NCBI GenBank assembly: GCA_026398385.1
Contig: JAPLSZ010000256.1
Coordinates: forward strand, 1-37,877
Direction: 5' to 3'
Length of the DNA stretch: 37,877 nucleotides
Origin: Kiritimatiellota bacterium
GTDB taxonomy: Bacteria; Verrucomicrobiota; Kiritimatiellia; CAIQIC01
Shown: piece after piece, positions 7,943-14,628 of the stretch
Position numbering within the stretch: the first letter of the stretch is position 1
How the letters are laid out: the number at the start of each line of letters is the position of its first letter
Notes under the pieces: model-generated
What the model saw: only the letters and a program-made list of their open reading frames with translations
What the model was told of the DNA's origin: nothing
Database searches by the model: none
Program-made: the position numbers and the translations under genes

Positions 7943-8899
7943 ATGACAGCGGCGACAGAAACGTTGGCGATTGAGGCGCGCGGGCTGGCGCGTGCGTTCG
8001 GCGGCCAGCCCGCCGTGGCCGCCCTGGATCTCAATGTCCGGCGCGGCGAGCTGTTCGGGCTGGTCGGTCCGGACGGCGCGGGCAAGAGCACCGCCATCCG
8101 CCTGCTGTGCGGGCTGCTGCGGCCCACCGGCGGCACGGCGCGCGTGCTGGGCCTGGACCTGCGGACCCAGCCCGACCGCATCAAGGCGCGCATCGGCTAC
8201 CTCTCGCAGAATTTCACGCTCTATGGCGACCTGACGGTGGACGAGAACATCGCGTTCTTTGCCGACCTGCACGGCGTCCGCGATTTCCGGGCGCGCCGCG
8301 ACGAGCTGCTGGCCTTCACGCGCCTGACCCCCTTCCGCCGCCGGCTCGCGCAGGCGCTGTCCGGCGGCATGCAAAAGAAACTCGCGCTGGCCTGCACGTT
8401 GATCCACACCCCGGAGCTGATCTTTCTCGACGAGCCCTCCACCGGCGTGGATCCCGTCTCGCGCGGCGAGTTCTGGAATATCCTCAGCGACATCCTCGCC
8501 CGGGGCGTCACCATCTTCATGACCACGCCTTACCTCGACGAGGCCGAGCGCTGTCACCGCCTCGGCTTGATGCACCGCGGCCGCATCATCCGCGCCGGCA
8601 CGCCGGACGACATCCGCGCGGCGCTGCCGGGCAAGGTTTTCCGCCTGGAAAGTCCCGCGCTGACCGCTGCCTACCACGCCCTGCGCCGCCACCGGCCGGC
8701 GGCCAGCCTGGTGCTCTACGGCGACCGGCTGCACTTCTGGACACAAGCCGGCGCAGACGGGGCGCGCGCCGCCGCGGCGGAGTTGGAGCAGGGCGGGCTC
8801 GGCCCCGTGGCCTGGCGCGAAATTGCGCCGTCGTTGGAAGATGTCTTTATCGGTTTGCTGGGTGCGGAAGGAGACGCTCATGAAAAGACGGGGAAATAA
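7943..8899 (+). CDS. ABC transporter ATPase, YbhF N-half-like (NBD1)
   Basis: This 318-residue nucleotide-binding subunit powers the exporter. Walker A is GPDGAGKST, the Q-loop lies in GYLSQNFTLYGDLTVDEN, the signature is LSGGMQKKLAL, and Walker B is LIFLDEPSTGVDP. The H-loop position reads TTPYLDEAE, so the catalytic switch His is replaced by Pro, as in the N-terminal half of YbhF where this His is also lost. The C-terminal region ends in the typical SLEDVFIGLLG. The ATG at 7943 is preferred to an upstream TTG lying in repeat DNA. The last residues and stop are read from the left arm of the inverted repeat starting at 8888. Its partner is probably the protein at 11756. Confidence 0.88.
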   Translation: MTAATETLAIEARGLARAFGGQPAVAALDLNVRRGELFGLVGPDGAGKSTAIRLLCGLLRPTGGTARVLGLDLRTQPDRIKARIGYLSQNFTLYGDLTVDENIAFFADLHGVRDFRARRDELLAFTRLTPFRRRLAQALSGGMQKKLALACTLIHTPELIFLDEPSTGVDPVSRGEFWNILSDILARGVTIFMTTPYLDEAERCHRLGLMHRGRIIRAGTPDDIRAALPGKVFRLESPALTAAYHALRRHRPAASLVLYGDRLHFWTQAGADGARAAAAELEQGGLGPVAWREIAPSLEDVFIGLLGAEGDAHEKTGK

Positions 8900-10331
8900 C
8901 CACAGAGGTCACGGAGGTTTGGGAGGTTCACAGAGGATTTTACAAGCCTTGGAAAATGGGACGGTTGCTTTTTCCAGGCCTTGGAATAAACATGGTTTTC
9001 AGTTTCAAATGCTTGGAAAAATCCTCTGTGCCCTCTCTCTGCCTCTGTGTCCTCTGTGGTTAATTTTCCCCGTTTCAGCCCAAGACGTCATCAAGCCAGA
9101 GCAGGTCGTGCAGGCGGTGCTGGCGCACAGCCCGCAGCTCCAGTCCGCCGCGCGCGAAGTGGACGCCACCGCCGCGCGCCAGACGCAGGCCCGCGCCGGC
9201 GGGCAAGCGGTGCTCTCCGCCGACGCCCGCGCCGCGCGTTACACCGGCCTCGTGGACAGCGCTTTCGGCCAGCAACTGATCATCCCGGCGATCGAGAGCC
9301 GCTACGGCGCGGGCCTGCAACTGACCCAGCCGCTGTACACCGGCGGCCGCGTCAGCAGCCAGCGCGAAGGCACTGACCTCCAGCGCGGGGCCGCCGAGCT
9401 GACGCAGCGTAGCACGCAAGCCGACGTCGTCTACCTGGCGCTGACGGCCTACTGGAATTGGTCCAAAACGCATTACGCCGTCGAGTCCTTCCAGTCCGCG
9501 GTCGCCCGCATGGCCGAACACCACCGCGACATGCAAAACCAGCACCAGGCCGGCCTGGCCACCGACAACGACGCGCTGGCCACCGAGGTCCAACTGGAGC
9601 AAACACGGTTAAAGCTCGAAGCTGCACTCCGCGCCGTGGAGTATGCCCGCGCCCGCCTGGCCTTCCTCACCGGTCGCGACTGGCCCGCCACGGCGGCGCC
9701 GCAGCCGGCCCCCACGCCCGTCGCGGCGGCCATGCCGGACGAGGCGACGCTGCTGGCCGCCGCGCGGACCAACCGCGCTGAGCGGGCCGCGCGCCGGATG
9801 GAAACGCAGGCCGCGGCGGCCCAGGTTCGGGCCAGCGGCGCCGACCGGCGTCCGCAACTGGCGCTGATCGCGCGCTACGAGCAGGGCCGGCCGAACCAGC
9901 TCAACATCCCGCCGCGGGACGAGTGGGCGGACGACGCCTACGCCGGCGTCGCGCTCTCGTGGAACTTCTGGGACTCCGGCCTGACCCGCGCCAAGGTCGC
10001 CGAGGCTGCCGCGCGGCTTGCGCAGAGCAAGCTGCGGCAGACGCAGACCGAGGACCAGATTGCGCTCGATGTCCGCGAGACGCGCCTCGCGTTGACCGAT
10101 GCCGGAGAGCGGCACACCGTCACCCAGCGCCTGGCGCAAAGCGCCCGGCGCAATCTGCAGGCGGCCACAGACCTCTGGAAAAACGGCTTGGCCCGCCACG
10201 CCGACGTGCTCGACGCCCACAGCCAGCTCACGGACGCCGAGTTCCAGGCCAGCGCCGCCCGCGCCGACATCGCCCTCGCGCGTGCCGCGCTGGACCGCGC
10301 CACGGGGAGCAAGACGGACAACGCGGAGTGA
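8880..10331 (+). CDS. TolC-family outer-membrane efflux protein
   Basis: This outer-membrane channel subunit partners the HlyD adaptor. The mature part shows the duplicated OEP pattern: an alpha-helical, Ala/Gln/Arg-rich first half with YGAGLQLTQPLYTGGRVSSQ and a second half with YAGVALSWNFWDSGLTRAKV, each followed by long coiled coils. Two starts are possible. ATG 8880 has an excellent AAGGAG at 8868-8873 and gives 483 residues. ATG 9009 lacks a clear ribosome-binding site but starts exactly at a signal peptide (MLGKILCALSLPLC, then PLWLIFPVSAQ). From 8880 the product would carry 43 hydrophilic residues before that signal. The DNA from 8888 to 9073 is an inverted-repeat element, so the 5' end of this gene appears rewritten by it. 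Confidence 0.85.
   Translation: MKRRGNNHRGHGGLGGSQRILQALENGTVAFSRPWNKHGFQFQMLGKILCALSLPLCPLWLIFPVSAQDVIKPEQVVQAVLAHSPQLQSAAREVDATAARQTQARAGGQAVLSADARAARYTGLVDSAFGQQLIIPAIESRYGAGLQLTQPLYTGGRVSSQREGTDLQRGAAELTQRSTQADVVYLALTAYWNWSKTHYAVESFQSAVARMAEHHRDMQNQHQAGLATDNDALATEVQLEQTRLKLEAALRAVEYARARLAFLTGRDWPATAAPQPAPTPVAAAMPDEATLLAAARTNRAERAARRMETQAAAAQVRASGADRRPQLALIARYEQGRPNQLNIPPRDEWADDAYAGVALSWNFWDSGLTRAKVAEAAARLAQSKLRQTQTEDQIALDVRETRLALTDAGERHTVTQRLAQSARRNLQAATDLWKNGLARHADVLDAHSQLTDAEFQASAARADIALARAALDRATGSKTDNAE
8888..9073. repeat. Inverted-repeat element spanning the ABC/TolC junction
   Basis: The left arm is ACGGGGAAA (8888-8896) plus TAACCACAGAGG (8897-8908). The right arm is CCTCTGTGGTTA (9051-9062), two unpaired bases, then TTTCCCCGT (9065-9073). 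That gives 21 paired bases bracketing about 140 bases. The interior carries repeated purine-rich words (GAGGTTTGGGAGGTTCACAG) and nested CCTTGGAA / TTCCAGGCCTTGGAA palindromes at about 8947-8985. The element overlaps the end of the ATPase gene and the start of the TolC gene, and encodes the latter's signal peptide. It resembles a small non-autonomous palindromic element. Confidence 0.75.
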
Positions 10332-10455
10332 TGGGAAACTGCGATGCGGCATGAGTGATCAGGAGAGAAAGAGTTTTTACGCAAAGGCCTAGCCCGGCGC
10401 AGCCGCAACCAAAGAAAAGTGAATTTTGAAAGGCAAGGAAGGCAGGGAGGTTTTG

Positions 10456-10550
10456 AACAGAAGATAACGAAGGTAACAAAGAAAATCAGCCGCTGGGTTG
10501 CTCGCTAATGCCGGCTTCGTTAACTTCGTTGCCTTCGTGTAAAATTCTTC
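10456..10550. repeat. Imperfect inverted repeat in the TolC/EFR1 spacer
   Basis: ACGAAGGTAACAAAG at 10467-10481 pairs with CTTCGTTGCCTTCGT at 10524-10538 (13 of 15 positions), inside longer low-complexity arms (AACAGAAGATAACGAAGG; CTTCGTTAACTTCGTTGCC). The whole 10332-10652 spacer is repeat-like and AT-richer than the genes. It also holds AAAGAGTTTTTACGCAAAGG (10368-10387) and, at its right end, the CCACGGATGAACACGGATTA repeat that provides the next start codon. I see no gene in it. Confidence 0.6.
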
Positions 10551-10652
10551 CGCTTGATCATGTTAAAATATCTTCTCAGAAAGAAACGATGTTAAAGGAT
10601 AGCACTGCGAAGTAAAAGACAGAAGTTGGCGCAAACGGAAGCATCGCCACGG

Positions 10653-11822
10653 ATGAACACGGATTACACTGATGAAGGCCGGAAGAGCGGAAATTCTGCG
10701 GCGGCCTTACGCCTTTTCTTCATGTCCGGCACGGGCAACACGTTTCGCGTAACGCAGTGGCTGGCGGAGGCGGCCCGCCGGCGCGGGCTGGCGGCCGGCG
10801 TAGCGGATATCGAGACGGCGCGGCGTGGCAAACTCGCGCCGCTGGCGGCGGGGGCGCTGCTCGGCGTATTGATGCCGACGCACGCTTTCACGGCGCCCTG
10901 GCCGGTGATCCGGTTTGCGCTGCGCGCGCCGCGCGGGCGCGGCGCGCCGGCCTTCGTTGTGGCCACGCGGGCCGGGACGAAATTCGGACGAATCAACTTC
11001 CCGGGCTTTGAAGGCACGGCCTGCTACCTGATCGCGCTGCTGCTGGCGCTCAAGGGCTGGCGGGTGCGCGGCGTGCTGGGGCTGGACCTGCCGTCGAACT
11101 GGATCGCCGCGCATCCCGGGCTGAACGCGGCCTGCGTGGCCGACATCGTCGCCAAGGCGCGTCCGAAGGCGGAGCGGTTTCTGGCCGACGTGCTGGACGG
11201 GCATCGCCGGTTCAGCGCGGGCAGCCTGGGTTATCTGGCGCTGGGGCTGCTGGTGGCGCAGGTGTCGTTGGGCTACCTGCTGCTGGGCCGCTTCCTGCTG
11301 GCGCGGCTGTTTTTCGCAAACAACCGCTGCACCGGCTGCGGGCTGTGCGCACGGAGCTGTCCGTTCGGCGTACTGAGGATGCGCGGCCGCCGGCGGGCGC
11401 GGCCGTATTGGACCGATGCTTGCGAAAGCTGCATGCGGTGTATGGGCTTCTGCCCGGAACAGGCCATCGAGGCGGGGCATGCCTGGGCCGTGCTGCTGTA
11501 TTTCGCCGTCACCCTGCCGTTCGCGTGGTGGCTGCTCAGCGCCGGCGCGCAGGCGGCGTTCTGGCCCGCCCCGGCGGCCGGCAGCCGCCTGGTCTGCTGG
11601 GTGCAATATCCGCTGACCCTGCTGGCGCTGGCCGTGGCCTACGCCGGGTTCTGGCTGCTCATCCGCGTCCGCTGGATCAACGCGCTGTTTGCCGCCACCA
11701 CCTTCACCCGGCGCTGGCGGCGGTACCACGAGCCGGACACTGTCCTGAATGATCTGTGTCGGCCGAACGGAATCGCAGAGGTGCCAGCAGAACCAGCGGC
11801 CACGACGGCTCGTGCTTCGTAG
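10653..11822 (+). CDS. EFR1-type membrane flavodoxin/ferredoxin protein
   Basis: This 389-residue protein combines a flavodoxin fold and a two-cluster ferredoxin with membrane segments. The flavin-binding loop is FMSGTGNTFRV near residues 23-33. The Fe-S region has two [4Fe-4S] motifs, CTGCGLCARSCP (C226, C229, C232, C236) and CESCMRCMGFCP (C257, C260, C263, C267). Hydrophobic segments lie before the clusters (about residues 190-220) and after them (about 278-300 and 315-338). It would move electrons at the inner membrane; a role in the exporter is only suggested by its position. The start is uncertain: ATG 10653 lies inside a dispersed repeat without a clear ribosome-binding site, and a TTG at 10626 is also in frame. 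The stop TAG is supplied by another repeat at 11807-11829. Confidence 0.75.
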   Translation: MNTDYTDEGRKSGNSAAALRLFFMSGTGNTFRVTQWLAEAARRRGLAAGVADIETARRGKLAPLAAGALLGVLMPTHAFTAPWPVIRFALRAPRGRGAPAFVVATRAGTKFGRINFPGFEGTACYLIALLLALKGWRVRGVLGLDLPSNWIAAHPGLNAACVADIVAKARPKAERFLADVLDGHRRFSAGSLGYLALGLLVAQVSLGYLLLGRFLLARLFFANNRCTGCGLCARSCPFGVLRMRGRRRARPYWTDACESCMRCMGFCPEQAIEAGHAWAVLLYFAVTLPFAWWLLSAGAQAAFWPAPAAGSRLVCWVQYPLTLLALAVAYAGFWLLIRVRWINALFAATTFTRRWRRYHEPDTVLNDLCRPNGIAEVPAEPAATTARAS

Positions 11823-12715
11823 CGAAGGCTAAGTTTACCGCTGTGGACCGCGTTTCATTCACCGTGCGGCGGGGCGAGATTTTCGGCTTTCTCGGGCCCA
11901 ATGGCGCGGGAAAGAGCACGACCATCCGCATGCTCTGCGGGCTGCTCGGTTCCACCTCCGGCACGGCGACGGTCGGCGGCTTCGATATCAACCGCGACCC
12001 GGAGCGGGTGCGGCAAACCCTGGGCTATATGTCGCAGCGGTTCAGTTTGTATCGCGACCTGACCGTCGCGGAGAACCTGGCCTTCTTCGGCGGCGTGTAC
12101 GGGCTGACGGGCGCGCGGCTGCGCGACCGTGCCGCGGCGGCGATCGCCCTGGCCGGGCTGAGCGGCATGGAGCGCCAGTTGACCGGCGCGCTGTCCGGCG
12201 CGCTGCAGCAGCGCCTGGCGCTGGGCAGCGCCGTGCTGCACGAGCCGCCGTTCCTGTTTCTCGACGAGCCAACCAGCGGCGTGGATCCGATCTCGCGGCG
12301 GCTGTTCTGGGACGTGATCCAGGGGCTGGCCGCGGGCGGCGTGACGGTGCTGATCACCACGCACTTCATGGATGAGGCGGAATTCTGCGGCCGGCTCGGC
12401 TTTATCAACGCCGGCCGGCTGATCGCGCTCGACGCGCCGGCGGCGCTGAAGCGCCAAGCGGTGGATGAGGATTTGTTCGAGGTGGATCTGCCCGTGCTGC
12501 GCGGCGCGGCGGAAAGACTGGCCGCGCTGAACGGGATCGCAGCCTGTTCCTATTTCGGCGCCCACCTGCACGTGTTCGCCCGGCGGGGCGCCTTCACGGC
12601 GGCAACGCTGACGCTGGCGCTGCGCGGCCGTGGGCTCGAACCGCGGCAGGTCGAACCCGCCGCCGTGACGTTGGAGGATGTGTTTATCCGCCTGGCGCAG
12701 AAGAAAGAGGCATAA
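11756..12715 (+). CDS. ABC transporter ATPase, YbhF C-half-like (NBD2)
   Basis: This second nucleotide-binding subunit is up to 319 residues. Walker A is GPNGAGKST, the Q-loop region is GYMSQRFSLYRDLTVAEN, Walker B is FLFLDEPTSGVDP and the H-loop TTHFMDEAE is intact. The signature is degenerate: LSGALQQRLALG instead of LSGGQ. It ends in the usual VTLEDVFIRLAQ. In E. coli YbhF the two ATPases are one chain; here they are separate genes 2.9 kb apart. The N-terminus is abnormal: family similarity begins only at KFTAVDRVSF, and the roughly 25 residues before it come from repeat DNA overlapping the preceding gene. GTG 11756 is the earliest plausible start; a functional start is uncertain. Confidence 0.8.
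   Translation: MSAERNRRGASRTSGHDGSCFVAKAKFTAVDRVSFTVRRGEIFGFLGPNGAGKSTTIRMLCGLLGSTSGTATVGGFDINRDPERVRQTLGYMSQRFSLYRDLTVAENLAFFGGVYGLTGARLRDRAAAAIALAGLSGMERQLTGALSGALQQRLALGSAVLHEPPFLFLDEPTSGVDPISRRLFWDVIQGLAAGGVTVLITTHFMDEAEFCGRLGFINAGRLIALDAPAALKRQAVDEDLFEVDLPVLRGAAERLAALNGIAACSYFGAHLHVFARRGAFTAATLTLALRGRGLEPRQVEPAAVTLEDVFIRLAQKKEA
11807..11829 (+). repeat. Fragment of the CTCGTGCTTCGT repeat family
   Basis: The stretch GGCTCGTGCTTCGTAGCGAA, followed by GGC, almost matches part of the element at 32661-32771 (CTCGTGCTTCGTAACGAAGG), and shares CTCGTGCTTCGT, inverted, with the element at 18158-18371. Here it supplies the stop codon of the EFR1-type gene and at the same time encodes part of the altered N-terminus of the second ATPase. 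Confidence 0.6.
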
Positions 12716-12720
12716 GAAGA

Positions 12721-12746
12721 TGTAGGCCGGGTCTCCGACCCGGCGG
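12721..12746 (+). repeat. REP copy A (GTAG foot, GGG variant)
   Basis: TGTAG is followed by the hairpin GCCGGGTC-TCC-GACCCGGC and GG. It is one of seven copies in the window and lies directly after the second ATPase gene, 5' of the RAYT gene. The GTAG foot is the tetranucleotide typical of RAYT-associated REPs. Confidence 0.9.
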
Positions 12747-12763
12747 AGAAAGAGAAAACATGG

Positions 12764-12789
12764 TGTAGGCCGGGTCTCCGACCCGGCGG
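12764..12789 (+). repeat. REP copy B (GTAG foot, GGG variant)
   Basis: This is identical to copy A through the hairpin and in the same orientation, 43 bases further on. It ends 8 bases before the RAYT start codon, so the transposase gene begins immediately beside a REP. Confidence 0.9.
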
Positions 12790-12797
12790 AATGAGAG

Positions 12798-13286
12798 ATG
12801 ATCATGAGCGAAGATCAAAAATTACCTCATCGGCTAAGACGACTTTGTGTCTCACGCACGGAACGAATGCGCCCGCTTTTCTTTGTGACCATTTGCGCCC
12901 ACAGCCGGTGTCCATTGCTGGCAAATGACGCTGTTCATCGGCAATTCCTAGATTTCTGCCGGCGCGCCCCGGAGAAGTTGCAGGTTCATGTGGGGCGTTA
13001 TGTCCTGATGCCCGATCACATCCATGTGTTCGTCTCTTGCGCGGGTTCTCAGACCTTGTCGCGTTGGGTCAAGGCACTGAAAGGATTTTTGGCGAAGGGT
13101 TGGAGAGAGCAGAATCTTGCCGCGCCGTTCTGGCAGAAAAGCTTTTTCGATCATCTGATGCGGTCCGGCGAGAGTTATGCGGGAAAATGGAGTTATGTCT
13201 GCCAGAACCCGGTGCGGGCAGGGTTGGTCAAGACCGCGGAAGAATGGTTGCTGGCCGGTGAAATCGAAAGGCTGACCTGGGATTAA
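12798..13286 (+). mobile_element. REP-associated tyrosine transposase (RAYT, Y1/HUH family)
   Basis: This 162-residue single-domain nuclease is related to IS200/IS605 TnpA. The HUH metal-binding motif is H74-I-H76 in YVLMPDHIHVFV. The C-terminal block SYAGKWSYVCQNPVRAGLV is diagnostic of RAYTs, and its Tyr residues (127 and 133) are candidates for the nucleophile. RAYTs act on single-stranded REP hairpins with a GTAG foot; six such hairpins lie within 300 bases on either side. The gene interrupts the exporter operon between the second ATPase and the permeases. It looks intact. It may be a domesticated single-copy gene rather than a free insertion sequence. Confidence 0.92.
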
Positions 13287-13323
13287 ACGCTGAACAAAGA
13301 ACGCCGCCTAGGAGAAGAAGATC

Positions 13324-13399
13324 TGTAGGCCGGGTCTCCGACCCGGCGGAATAATGGGAAACGGAGAACAAGAGCGCCGACTCGGAGAGTCGGCCTACA
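13324..13399. repeat. BIME: REP copies C (+) and D (-)
   Basis: Copy C (13324-13349, plus) has the hairpin GCCGGGTC-TCC-GACCCGGC. Copy D (13375-13399, minus) reads TGTAG then GCCGACTC-TCC-GAGTCGGC. The two face each other over 25 bases. The stem differences in D are compensated on both sides, so pairing is kept. Confidence 0.9.
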
Positions 13400-13422
13400 T
13401 TAGACTGGAAATAAGATCGTGT

Positions 13423-13529
13423 TGTAGGCCGGGTCTCCGACCCGGCGGGACAAAAGAAAAACATGGTGTAGATAAAAAGATCACGCGGAGAGAAAGAGAA
13501 AAGGCGCCGACTCGGAGAGTCGGCCTACA
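13423..13529. repeat. BIME: REP copies E (+) and F (-)
   Basis: Copy E (13423-13448, plus) is the GGG variant and copy F (13505-13529, minus) is the ACT variant. The arrangement matches the C/D pair but with a longer spacer that includes GAGAGAAAGAGAAAAGGCG. The words AAAACATGGTGTAG after copies A and E, and ATAAGATC before E and G, show that the repeat unit extends beyond the hairpin. Confidence 0.88.
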
Positions 13530-13557
13530 GCGCTGAAAATTACCACGCCGAAAACCC

Positions 13558-14611
13558 ATGAAACGGTTCCGGGCCATATTTATGAAGGAACTCCTGCAGG
13601 TGCGCCGGGACCCCTTGTCGCTGGGCATGCTGGTGCTCGTCCCCGCGCTGCTGCTGGCGCTGTACGGCTACGCCCTGTCGTTCGACGTGAAGCACCTCCG
13701 CGTGGCCGTGCTCGATCAGTGCCGGACGATGGAGAGCCGGCGGCTGCTCGACAGCCTGTTCCGGAACCCCTACTTCGAGCGCGTCGGCACATTGACCGCG
13801 CGCGGCGCAGCGGACGATTGGCTGATTCACGGCCGGGCCCGCGCGGTGCTCGTCATCCCGCCGGAGTACGCCCGCCGGCTGGCACGGGGCGAGACCGCCC
13901 GCGTGCAGGTGCTGGTGGTCGCTGCGGCTGGAAGTGCTGGCCCGCGCCGGCCTGGCGCCGGCCTTACCCTTGGTGACACCGGCGCCACGGGTCTGGTTCA
14001 ATCCGGAACTGGAAAGCGCGCGCTTCCTCGTCCCCGGCCTGATCGGCATGTTGCTGATGATCTCGTCGGTGGTCGCCACGGCGCTGTCCATTGTCCGCGA
14101 GAAGGAGCGCGAGACGATCGAACAGCTCATGGTCTCGCCCCTGCGCTCCGAGGAACTCGTCCTGGGCAAGACCCTGCCGTATCTGCTCATCGGCCTGGCC
14201 ACCATGGCGCTGATCCTGCTGCTGGGCTGGCAGTTGTTCGGCGTGGTGGTCCGCGGCTCATGGCTGCTGCTGGGGCTGGCCACGGTGCTGTTCCTGTTCG
14301 CCGGGCTGGGCCTGGGCGTGCTGATCTCGGCGCTCACCCGCTCGCAGCAGGTCGCCTTCCAGGTGGCGATCATCGCTTCGCTGCTGCCCGCGATCATCCT
14401 CTCCGGTCTGATTTTCCCGATCCGCAACATGCCGCTGCCGATCCAAGGCCTGTCCCTGCTGGTGGCGCCGCGCTATTTCATCGAGATTCTGCGCGGCGTC
14501 ATCCTCAAGGACACTGCCTTCGTCGAGCTCTGGCCGAACTTCGCAGCGCTGCTGGCGCTGGGCGCGGCCTACAACCTGCTCGCCGCGCACAAGATGAAGC
14601 AGGGGCTGTAA
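13558..14611 (+). pseudogene. ABC-2 permease (YbhS-like), broken by internal deletion and frameshift
   Basis: The first part (MKRFRAIFMKELLQVRRDPL to about base 13918, TARVQVLV) is a normal ABC-2 permease N-terminus with one membrane segment and the start of the periplasmic domain. The rest (LEVLARAGLAPALP, VWFNPELESARFLVPG, five membrane segments, end at 14611) is in another frame. Aligned with the paralogous permease at 14629, about 26 residues are missing at the junction near 13918-13925, including the usual DGADSN motif, and the deletion is not a multiple of three. Either the gene is dead in this strain or the assembly is wrong here. The first frame stays open by chance right through into the next permease. 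Confidence 0.82.
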
Positions 14612-14628
14612 CCACTGTGGTTCATACT

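Noticed and set aside
12721-13529. The row of repeated hairpins as a CRISPR array
   Set aside because: Spacing is irregular, orientation alternates, units are palindromic with a GTAG foot, and a RAYT gene lies among them; no cas genes are present.
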